Below the pieces are notes generated by a model that had not been told where the DNA came from, made no database searches, and saw nothing but the letters and a program-made list of their open reading frames with translations. Position numbers and translations under genes: made by a program. Positions 1-5,788 of a stretch of DNA of 6,817 bases are shown here, one piece after another. This DNA comes from Thermoleophilia bacterium (lineage in GTDB: Bacteria > Actinomycetota > Thermoleophilia > RBG-16-64-13). Location of the stretch: positions 1 through 6,817 of the forward strand of contig JAFGIH010000703.1 of the NCBI GenBank assembly GCA_016929985.1, read 5' to 3'. How positions within the stretch are numbered: the first letter of the stretch is position 1; every line of letters starts with the position of its first letter.

Positions 1-1
1 A

Positions 2-91
2 GTTGGGGATGCTGTCGAGCAGGCCGATGGCTTCGCCCAGGTTTTTCCCGAGCACAAGTTCCTGATCGTTGATCAGTTGCAGCAGCGATAA
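2..91 (+). pseudogene. P-type ATPase fragment (P3A proton-pump-like), ends at an in-frame TAA
   Basis: Reading from base 2 gives 29 codons and then TAA at 89-91. The peptide includes ADGFAQVFPEHK followed by a helix ending in LQQR. This is the part of the P domain just before the hinge motif of P-type ATPases. The ADGFA-x-VFPEHK signature is typical of the P3A (plasma-membrane proton ATPase) subfamily; P2A calcium pumps usually have a form like ARVSPEHK here. The same frame continues after the stop into [12 protein letters not shown], so the stop occupies a codon that is normally Gly or Lys and breaks a continuous gene. No frameshift is needed to join the two parts. The rest of the N-terminal region lies outside the window. 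The P3A assignment rests on remembered family motifs and a short stretch. Confidence 0.7.
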
Positions 92-97
92 CACATC

Positions 98-889
98 GTG
101 GGCATGACCGGTGATGGGGTCAACGACGCCCCCGCATTACGCAAGGCCAACATCGGGGTGGCTATGGGCATCACCGGCACCGACGTCGCCAAAGAGGCCG
201 CCGACATGGTGCTGCTCGACGACAACTTCGCCACCATAGTGGCCGCGGTGCGGGAAGGCCGCGTGATCTACGACAACGTCCGCAAGTTCATCAAGTACCT
301 CATGGCGACCAACGTCGGCGAGCTCGCCGTGATGCTCATCGCGCCGTTCCTGGGGATGCCCCTACCGCTACTCCCCCTGCAGATCCTGTGGATGAACCTG
401 GTCACCGACGGCCTCCCCGGTCTGGCTCTCGGCTTCGAGCCGGCTGAGAAGGATGTCATGCGCCGGCCTCCGCACCCACCGAACGAGAGCATCTTCGCGC
501 GCGGTCTGGGCAGCCACATCATGTGGGCAGGCCCGCTCATGGGCGTCGTGGCGCTCTTGACGGGGTGGTTCTACTGGCGGTCCGGCGACGCTTCCTGGCA
601 GACCATGCTCTTCACCGTGATGACCATCTCCCAGATGTTCCACGTGCTGGCCATCCGCCTCGACCGGGAATCGCTGTTCACCACCAGCCCACGGTCCAAT
701 CCACTGCTGTACGGCGCGGTCCTGATCACCCTTCTGCTCCAGTTCGCGCTCATCTACACCCCAGTGCTGCAGGATATCTTCGGGACTCAGGCCCTGTCGC
801 TCACAAAGATCCTGATCGCCATCGCGATCAGCTCGTTCATCCTATGGGTCATCGAGATCCAGAAGCTGGTCATCAGGCGGCGGGGGTGA
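98..889 (+). CDS. C-terminal portion of a P2A (calcium-type) P-type cation ATPase, probable remnant of a broken gene
   Basis: This is a 263-codon open frame from GTG 98; ATG 104 is the next possible start. It begins in the hinge motif (TGDGVND, residues 4-10) and continues through the end of the P domain and membrane helices M5-M10. [16 protein letters not shown] (25-39) and [14 protein letters not shown] (100-113) are P2A hallmarks. The cation-binding residues expected in M5 and M6 are present: N72, E75, N100, T103 and D104. The position matching SERCA M8 Glu908 appears to be Gln179, which suggests a PMR1-like single-site pump. A working enzyme also needs the actuator domain, nucleotide-binding domain and DKTGT phosphorylation site, all absent from this frame. 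There is no Shine-Dalgarno sequence before GTG 98 or ATG 104, and the same frame is open upstream apart from the TAA at 89-91. I therefore read it as the tail of a disrupted gene. A separately translated half-protein is possible but less likely. Confidence 0.85.
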   Translation: MGMTGDGVNDAPALRKANIGVAMGITGTDVAKEAADMVLLDDNFATIVAAVREGRVIYDNVRKFIKYLMATNVGELAVMLIAPFLGMPLPLLPLQILWMNLVTDGLPGLALGFEPAEKDVMRRPPHPPNESIFARGLGSHIMWAGPLMGVVALLTGWFYWRSGDASWQTMLFTVMTISQMFHVLAIRLDRESLFTTSPRSNPLLYGAVLITLLLQFALIYTPVLQDIFGTQALSLTKILIAIAISSFILWVIEIQKLVIRRRG

Positions 890-977
890 GTCCGGCCACA
901 GATGACCACACCGGCGTCGTTTCATGGCATGATGGGTCGGCGACTAGATTCGACGGTCGCAGGCAACAACGCAGCGC

Positions 978-985
978 GAGAGGAG
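978..985 (+). promoter_or_regulatory. Ribosome binding site of the GYF_2 gene
   Basis: GAGAGGAG lies 6 bases before ATG 992. It favours this start over the in-frame ATG at 1004. I found no convincing promoter or terminator in the 102 bases between the ATPase stop and this gene. Confidence 0.75.
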
Positions 986-991
986 TGATCC

Positions 992-1798
992 ATGGCTGAT
1001 TCCATGTCGACCGGCTGGTACTGCATGCAAGGTGGGGCGACAGGCCAGCAGGTCGGTCCTCTCACGTGGGAGCAGGTCTACGGCATGCGCACCTCCGGCT
1101 CGCTGCAGCCGGGAGACCTGGTGTGGCACCCCACCATGCCGCAATGGATGCCCGCGGCCTCCATACCCGGGCTCTTCCCCGAGCAGCAACCCGCGCAACC
1201 GGGCGCATACCAACAGGCCGCGCAGCCGGTCTACGCCGGACAGGCAGCCGGTTATCAGCCCGCCGCCCCCACCCGCTCCCGCTCCAAGCTCTGGGCCTGG
1301 TTGGCTCCTCTTATCGCGGTCGTGCTGATAGGCATCGGCGTGGGAGTCTACTTCGGCTTCTTCTTCGACAAGGGCCTCTCGGTGAAAGACGGTGACGCCT
1401 CCATCCCAGTCGAGGATATGTATAGCCTGTGGGAGGGCTCGCTCACCTACACGTCCATCGATGTGGACGAAGACAGTCTGTCGGCGGGCGATGCGGCGCT
1501 ACTCAAGTCGCTGGTGGGCAGAGATGTTCCGCTGACCATCGACCTGGCCGGTCTCGGGGGCAAGGGGACGGCGACAGTGACCATGGACTTCAGTGCTGTC
1601 GATCCGGGTCTGGAGACACTCACCGAGAAGATGGACTTCGTCTACGAAGACGGCAAGCTCACTCTCGACTCCGGAGCCTCGGGAGACAAGATGGCCGCCG
1701 CAGTGACGAAGAAAGGCGGCGAACTGATGCTCGACGGAGCGCTCGAGTTCAAAGCCGGCACCCACTCCGGCGAGGCGGTCTGGACCGCGACGAAGTAA
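992..1798 (+). CDS. GYF_2 domain, single-pass membrane protein of unknown function
   Basis: The protein has 268 residues. Residues 8-62 match the GYF_2 fold pattern: WY at 9-10, QQVGPL at 19-24, a W at 26, SGSLQPGDLVW at 35-45, and W52 before PGL (59-61). This domain is found in bacterial membrane-associated proteins and is related to eukaryotic GYF domains that bind proline-rich peptides. Residues 63-95 form a low-complexity linker rich in Pro, Gln, Ala and Tyr. One hydrophobic helix follows (about 100-125), preceded by RSRSK at 95-99. By the positive-inside rule the GYF domain should be cytoplasmic and residues 127-268 outside. The outer part is acidic and looks beta-rich, with two lysine-containing repeats near the end; I do not recognise its family. 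There is no cleavable signal peptide. It is followed by the c-di-GMP gene on the same strand after a short gap, so co-transcription is possible. The cellular role is unknown. Confidence 0.85.
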   Translation: MADSMSTGWYCMQGGATGQQVGPLTWEQVYGMRTSGSLQPGDLVWHPTMPQWMPAASIPGLFPEQQPAQPGAYQQAAQPVYAGQAAGYQPAAPTRSRSKLWAWLAPLIAVVLIGIGVGVYFGFFFDKGLSVKDGDASIPVEDMYSLWEGSLTYTSIDVDEDSLSAGDAALLKSLVGRDVPLTIDLAGLGGKGTATVTMDFSAVDPGLETLTEKMDFVYEDGKLTLDSGASGDKMAAAVTKKGGELMLDGALEFKAGTHSGEAVWTATK

Positions 1799-1873
1799 AT
1801 GCGTAAACCCGCAGGGCTAGTGTGCCGACATTCTGACTGAAGATTCGGTTTGCTGCTGGGTTGTCGTCGAGTC

Positions 1874-1881
1874 AGGCGGAG
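1874..1881 (+). promoter_or_regulatory. Candidate ribosome binding site that decides the TTG start of the c-di-GMP gene
   Basis: AGGCGGAG lies 4 bases before TTG 1886. The earlier in-frame TTG at 1850 has only a weak GAAGA-like stretch upstream. There is no in-frame ATG until codon 157 counted from 1850, well inside the first GAF domain, so a non-ATG start is required. Confidence 0.5.
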
Positions 1882-1885
1882 CGGT

Positions 1886-4531
1886 TTGGGCTACGAAAGC
1901 GTTGACACCATCGTCACCACCACTACCCCGACCCCTCTTGAGCCCTCCCCTGAGACACACGGCGACTCCCGGCGAGAGACCACGGCCGCGAGTGACTCCC
2001 TGAGAGCCCTTGTCACCCTCGCCGATGCGGGCCAAGCCGCCGCGGAATCGGAGAGCCTCGACGAAGCGCTGAGAACGATTGCTTGGCGTGCGGCGGAGAC
2101 TTTGCAGGTGCCCGAGTGCGTCATCTGGGAATACGACCCGCGGTCGGACACCATCATCCCGCGTGCACACTACGAGCGGACACCGTCAGGTTGGGATGGC
2201 CTCCGCAAGCCGCTGCCGCTCGCACACCACCAGCCGAAGAAAAGGGTCATCGAGAGTGGCCTGCCTCTGTTCGAGACCCTCTCCGATCCCCACCTGCACC
2301 CGGTCAGCCGAGAGCGCATGGTGAAGTGGGGCATCGAGTCCAGCCTATCCATCCCCCTGCTCTCGGGCGCGGAACGCGTGGGACTCATGGCGTTCCATGA
2401 TTCAGAACCCGATAGACACTTTTCCGAGGCTGAGATGGCTCTCGCCCGTGGAGTGGGCTCCCTGGCGAGCCTGGCTATCCACTTCGCTCAGACGATGAGA
2501 CGGCACGCAGAGCAGAACGTGCGACTCGCCTCGTTGCTGCAGGCCAGCTGGGCCATCAATTCCAGCTTGGACGTCGACGACGTCATCCAAATCGTGGCCG
2601 ACCATGCCGCCTCGTCTTTGGGTTGTGACGGCTGCGTCATCTACCCGGCCGGCCTCGACCACTATCACACACCTTCCCAGGACGACCCGGAACGCACCCC
2701 ACTCCAACAGCACGTGGACGACCCGGGACTCGATTCGGCCGTGAGGACCACCATGGAAGCTCAGGGTCACAGGAGTCGCCTGGTGATCCCTCTACCCGTC
2801 GGCCCTTCACGGCTCGGCGCCCTGGTCGCGTATCGCACCGAGGCCCAAGGAAGATTCACACCCTGGGAGATAGACCTCGCGTGCGGCCTTGCGGCCCAGG
2901 CCGGCCTGGCCATCCGCAATGCCCAGCAGTACCAGGAGTTGCGGCAGGTGCACGTCGCCGGTCTGCGGGCGCTTGTCAGTGCGCTGGGGGCGAAAGAGCC
3001 CTACACCCAGGGTCACGGCGCGCGCGTGGCCCAGTACGTCTCTCTCTTGACCGAGAAACTGGGCTGGGACGCCGAGGCCGTGCACCGCGCCGAGGAGGCG
3101 GGCTTCTTGCACGACATAGGCAAGTTGGTGGTCTCCGATGGCGTGCTTCTGAAGCCTGGCCCCCTCACGGAGCGAGAGTGGGCCCTCATGCGTACGCATC
3201 CGGAGACCAGCCGGGAGATCCTGCTCTCCATGGTTGACGACGAGCAGGCTGAGGCGATCTGCCACCACCATGAACGATACGACGGCTCCGGATATCCCAG
3301 CGGCCTGGCGGGTGAGGCGATCCCCCTTCTGGCCCGGGCCCTGTCGGTGGTGGATGCCTACGACGCCATGTCCTATCACCGGCCCTACCGCTGGGCTCTC
3401 CCCTACGCGGAATGCCGGGCGGAGCTCATCCGCGGGTGTGGTGTGCAGTTCGATCCCGCCATGGTCGACGCCTTTCTGGAGGTGCTCGATGAACTGGCCC
3501 AGAGACGGATGGAGTGCGTCGCGGTCGCGGAGGAAGCCGCCGTCCTCATCGACGCTGAGAAACACGAGATCCTGAGAAGCCGGGAAGACGAAGACCGGCC
3601 TGAGTACAAGGAACTGGTGGAGATCCTGGGCGCGGTGCTCAGGAGGCACGAGGGGATGCGCTTCCTCACCACTCAGCGCAAAGAAGGCGCCCGCCTGATC
3701 TACGTCGTCGACCCGGAAGAGAGCGAGGAATGGAAGTCGCACATTGGGGACGACCTCTACACCGCCGACTATGAGACCGGTGAGGTGCTACAAGGTCTGA
3801 AGCCCGACGCCAATGCCATCTACGCCGACGAGTTCGGCACATGGGTAACCGGGACGGCGCCCATTTGTGACGCAGAAGGCAAGGTCGTGGCGCTGGTGGC
3901 CGCGGATACGCCGGTGAGACCCCCGAGGCGGAGTACCGACGGCCTGACCGTACCGGGCTCCATGGAGTCCCTCCTGGGCGAGCTCAGCAAGCGTATCTCT
4001 CGCGCCGAGTTCGCCGCCTCCACCGATGGTCTCACGGGAGTGCACAACCATCGCCACCTGCACGAGCATCTCACCGGTGAGGTGTCGAAGGCAGTGGTGA
4101 GACAGTCGCAGGTAGCGGTGCTCTTCGTAGACATCGACCATTTCAAGGCCTTCAACGACCGTTGGGGGCATGTCTTGGGCGACGAGGTGCTGCGGGCGGT
4201 GGCCCTCATCGTCGAAGGGCAGATCAGGCGCGACGACATAGTGGCCAGGTACGGCGGCGAGGAGTTCGTAGCCGTTCTGTCCGACACCGGCCTCGCCGGG
4301 GGGCTCCATGTGGCCGAACGCATCCGGGAGAAGATCACCGCAACGCCGCTCGTCCCGGGTACCGCGAAAGTGACCGTGAGCATCGGTGTAGCCGTCTTCC
4401 CCGAGCACGCGGCCTCGAAGACCGAACTCATCGAGAAGGCCGACGCCGCGATGTACGAGGCCAAGCGCCTGGGCCGAGATCGCGTGCAGGTGTACCGCGG
4501 CGGCGAGCCCGGACCGGCCCCGACTACCTAA
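1886..4531 (+). CDS. GAF-GAF-HD-GYP-Cache-like-GGDEF cyclic-di-GMP turnover protein
   Basis: This is a soluble multidomain protein of 881 residues from TTG 1886, or 893 from TTG 1850; positions below use 1850. The first GAF domain is about 60-215 and the second about 240-360. HD-GYP is about 368-550, with H389, H421-D422 in FLHDIGK, H450-P451, and HHERYDGSGYP at 473-483. This domain hydrolyses c-di-GMP in characterised members. Residues 555-690 include HIGDDLY and EFGTWVTGTAPICD, resembling a PDC/Cache sensor module. The GGDEF cyclase domain is about 720-884, with DIDHFK (761-766), GGEEF (802-806) and an RxxD inhibitory site at R793-D796. Both catalytic domains look intact, so the protein could make and degrade c-di-GMP, with the GAF and Cache-like parts as inputs. 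No transmembrane helix or signal peptide is visible. The order, HD-GYP before GGDEF, is less common than the reverse. The domain calls are secure; net activity and ligands are unknown. Confidence 0.93.
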   Translation: MGYESVDTIVTTTTPTPLEPSPETHGDSRRETTAASDSLRALVTLADAGQAAAESESLDEALRTIAWRAAETLQVPECVIWEYDPRSDTIIPRAHYERTPSGWDGLRKPLPLAHHQPKKRVIESGLPLFETLSDPHLHPVSRERMVKWGIESSLSIPLLSGAERVGLMAFHDSEPDRHFSEAEMALARGVGSLASLAIHFAQTMRRHAEQNVRLASLLQASWAINSSLDVDDVIQIVADHAASSLGCDGCVIYPAGLDHYHTPSQDDPERTPLQQHVDDPGLDSAVRTTMEAQGHRSRLVIPLPVGPSRLGALVAYRTEAQGRFTPWEIDLACGLAAQAGLAIRNAQQYQELRQVHVAGLRALVSALGAKEPYTQGHGARVAQYVSLLTEKLGWDAEAVHRAEEAGFLHDIGKLVVSDGVLLKPGPLTEREWALMRTHPETSREILLSMVDDEQAEAICHHHERYDGSGYPSGLAGEAIPLLARALSVVDAYDAMSYHRPYRWALPYAECRAELIRGCGVQFDPAMVDAFLEVLDELAQRRMECVAVAEEAAVLIDAEKHEILRSREDEDRPEYKELVEILGAVLRRHEGMRFLTTQRKEGARLIYVVDPEESEEWKSHIGDDLYTADYETGEVLQGLKPDANAIYADEFGTWVTGTAPICDAEGKVVALVAADTPVRPPRRSTDGLTVPGSMESLLGELSKRISRAEFAASTDGLTGVHNHRHLHEHLTGEVSKAVVRQSQVAVLFVDIDHFKAFNDRWGHVLGDEVLRAVALIVEGQIRRDDIVARYGGEEFVAVLSDTGLAGGLHVAERIREKITATPLVPGTAKVTVSIGVAVFPEHAASKTELIEKADAAMYEAKRLGRDRVQVYRGGEPGPAPTT

Positions 4532-4538
4532 GAGTCGG
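4520..4538. terminator. Small hairpin over two overlapping convergent stop codons
   Basis: CCGACT (4520-4525) and AGTCGG (4533-4538) form a 6-bp stem with a 7-base loop that contains both the TAA of the c-di-GMP gene (4529-4531) and the reverse-strand TAG of the flavin reductase gene (4528-4530). A hairpin can act on transcripts from both strands. No T-run follows on either side, so factor-independent termination is doubtful and the stem may be chance. Confidence 0.3.
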
Positions 4539-5109
4539 CGGTCATCAAGCTCTTGCCGACCGAGAAGCCCCGTCCCAGGCTCTCGCCTACTCCGTAGTAG
4601 GTGTTCTCGCCCGGCGTCCACATGAAGGGCCGCAACAACTCCGCGTTCGGCTTGCCGTCGGCGTCCAAGCAGGCCTCGTCGACCTTGACATCCAGGATCT
4701 CGCCCACGAACAGAGTGTGTAGGCCGAGTTCGGCCACATGTACGACCTTGCACTCCACGACCAGCGGAAACTCATCCACATAGGGTGCATCCACCAACTG
4801 CGCGCGTACCGGGCTCACACCGGCCCCCTCGAACTTGTCCACATCCCGGCCCGAGGCGATGCCGAAGTAGTCGACAGCCGCTACCTGGTCGGAGGACCCG
4901 ATACTCACCGTGAAGGCCTTCCGCTCCACCAGGTTGCCGTAGGTGTAGGTAGCCTTTCGCAGCGCTATGGAAAGACAAGGGGGTTTCGAGCAGCAGATGC
5001 CGCCCCAGGCGACCGCCATGACGTTCGGCTTGCCCGCCGCGTCGTACGTGCCGACGGCGAAGACCGGCGTGGGATAGATCACGGGACATGCACCGAGCGA
5101 GGTCTTCAT
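4528..5109 (-). CDS. Flavin reductase-like (flavoredoxin-type) FMN-binding protein
   Basis: The protein has 193 residues from ATG 5109. That start has AGGAG 5 bases upstream; an in-frame ATG 33 bases further upstream (5142) lies inside the macro gene and is less likely. Residues 9-60 match the start of the flavin reductase-like split-barrel fold: CPVIYPTPVFAVGT, then GKPNVMAVAWGG (26-37), a Cys pair at 39-40, PP at 43-44, and LRKATYTYGNL (50-60). Members bind FMN. They act either as NAD(P)H:flavin reductases or, in anaerobes, as flavoredoxins that shuttle electrons. The KPNVMAVAW form and the YGVGESLGRGF end are more like the flavoredoxin branch. Cys8, Cys39, Cys40 and Cys45 are unusually close, but no metal-binding motif can be claimed. 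It follows the macro gene by 17 bases and is likely co-transcribed with it. The electron donor and partner are unknown. Confidence 0.88.
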   Translation of the reverse strand: MKTSLGACPVIYPTPVFAVGTYDAAGKPNVMAVAWGGICCSKPPCLSIALRKATYTYGNLVERKAFTVSIGSSDQVAAVDYFGIASGRDVDKFEGAGVSPVRAQLVDAPYVDEFPLVVECKVVHVAELGLHTLFVGEILDVKVDEACLDADGKPNAELLRPFMWTPGENTYYGVGESLGRGFSVGKSLMTADS

Positions 5110-5114
5110 GTGGA

Positions 5115-5119
5115 CTCCT
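5115..5119 (-). promoter_or_regulatory. Ribosome binding site of the flavin reductase gene
   Basis: On the reverse strand AGGAG stands 5 bases before ATG 5109, between the macro gene stop (5127-5129) and this gene. It decides the start and supports independent translation initiation within a shared transcript. Confidence 0.75.
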
Positions 5120-5126
5120 GTCTGTA

Positions 5127-5666
5127 TCAGAATCGTCTCCATTCGGCCTCGAGGGCTCTCTCGTGAACGTGCAGAGCCTCCTCATCGTGCAGCACGAAGC
5201 GGATGATGCCCACCGACCTCAGAGACTCCGCGACGCTCGCCACGGTGCTCAGCGCCACCTCGGCAGCCTCTACAAGCGGGTATCCGAAGACCCCGGTAGA
5301 GATAGCAGGGAAGGCTATGGAGACGAGGCCCCGCTGGTCGGCCAGACGCAGTGCGTTGCGATAGCAGTCGGCAAGGAGCGAGTCGGAGGGCTCGTCGAGA
5401 CCGTACATGGGCCCCAGACAATGGATCACATAACGGTTGGGTAGACCATGGCCGCCTGTTATCACCGCCTGGCCCGGTCTGATAGGTGCGAGAGGCCTGC
5501 ACTCCTCCTCCAAGGCCGGCCCCGCGGCTTTGTGGATAGCCCCGGCCACCCCACCGCCGCTCCTCAGTTCGGCATTGGCGGCGTTCACTATGGCGTCGAA
5601 CTCGAACTGCTGGGTGATGTCACCGAGGACGCAGTCGATCGTGATCTTGCCGATGGTCCGTTCCAT
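5127..5666 (-). CDS. Macro domain protein (ADP-ribose binding or hydrolase, MacroD/YmdB-like)
   Basis: The 179 residues are essentially one macro domain. Visible motifs are GDIT (15-18), DAIVNAAN (24-31), SGGGVAGAIHKAAGPAL (36-52), a conserved Cys56, GHGLPNRYVIHCLGP (72-86), and the phosphate-binding loop SIAFPAISTGVFGYP (116-130). Macro domains bind ADP-ribose; MacroD/YmdB members remove ADP-ribose from acidic residues or deacetylate O-acetyl-ADP-ribose. The conserved Asn (N31) is present. However, the Asp found ten residues later in MacroD1/YmdB (GGGVDG) is Ala41 here, so the standard catalytic role is uncertain. The start at ATG 5666 is preceded on the reverse strand by a purine-rich GAGAGGGG about 8 bases upstream. 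It is the first gene of a pair with the flavin reductase and is divergent from rnk. No sirtuin, DarT or ADP-ribosyltransferase partner is visible in the window. Confidence 0.92.
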   Translation of the reverse strand: MERTIGKITIDCVLGDITQQFEFDAIVNAANAELRSGGGVAGAIHKAAGPALEEECRPLAPIRPGQAVITGGHGLPNRYVIHCLGPMYGLDEPSDSLLADCYRNALRLADQRGLVSIAFPAISTGVFGYPLVEAAEVALSTVASVAESLRSVGIIRFVLHDEEALHVHERALEAEWRRF

Positions 5667-5694
5667 GGGCCTCGCCCCTCTCGCATGTCTCTCG

Positions 5695-5717
5695 GTTATA
5701 CTTGGGTTGCGTTATAC
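5695..5717. promoter_or_regulatory. Divergent promoter region with two direct GTTATAC repeats
   Basis: GTTATAC occurs at 5695-5701 and 5711-5717, 16 bases apart start to start, in an AT-rich island between two divergent genes. Read on the reverse strand each is GTATAAC, containing a TATAAC -10-like hexamer for the macro gene. On the + strand TATACT (5697-5702) and TATTCT (5719-5724) are -10-like candidates for rnk. No good -35 box pairs with any of them, so the exact promoters are unresolved. The repeat could instead be a binding site for a regulator. Confidence 0.4.
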
Positions 5718-5738
5718 ATATTCTACCGTGTACTCCAC

Positions 5739-5759
5739 GAGCCGCCTTGCGGGCGGCTC
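5739..5759 (+). promoter_or_regulatory. Strong hairpin in the rnk leader
   Basis: GAGCCGCC (5739-5746) and GGCGGCTC (5752-5759) form a perfect 8-bp, GC-rich stem around a 5-base loop, ending 29 bases before the rnk ATG. Only two T's follow, so it is not a classic intrinsic terminator on the + strand. It sits downstream of the probable rnk transcription start and could affect mRNA stability, pausing or attenuation. On the other strand it lies upstream of the macro gene promoter, so it is unlikely to serve that gene. Confidence 0.5.
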
Positions 5760-5788
5760 TTGCCACCTAAGAAGGGAAAGCGAATCCG

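Noticed and set aside
89..91. Stop codon recoding (readthrough to join the ATPase halves)
   Set aside because: The codon is TAA, which is not used for selenocysteine or pyrrolysine, and no recoding structure is evident; a broken gene is simpler.
1181..1270. Tandem repeat in the GYF_2 linker
   Set aside because: It is low-complexity Pro/Gln/Ala coding sequence without a regular repeat unit.
1902..1907. Perfect TTGACA -35 hexamer
   Set aside because: No -10-like hexamer follows at 16-18 bases, and it lies inside the start of the c-di-GMP coding region.
2807..3742. Long reverse-strand open frame (311 codons) inside the c-di-GMP gene
   Set aside because: It lies opposite the secure HD-GYP coding region, shows no recognisable domain, and high GC content makes long antisense frames common.
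3788..4753. Long reverse-strand open frame (321 codons) across the GGDEF domain and the flavin reductase end
   Set aside because: It overlaps two well-supported genes and its peptide is arginine- and glycine-rich without a known pattern.
5110..5142. Longer N-terminus of the flavin reductase starting at ATG 5142
   Set aside because: It would overlap the macro gene by 16 bases, and the strong AGGAG before ATG 5109 supports the shorter form.
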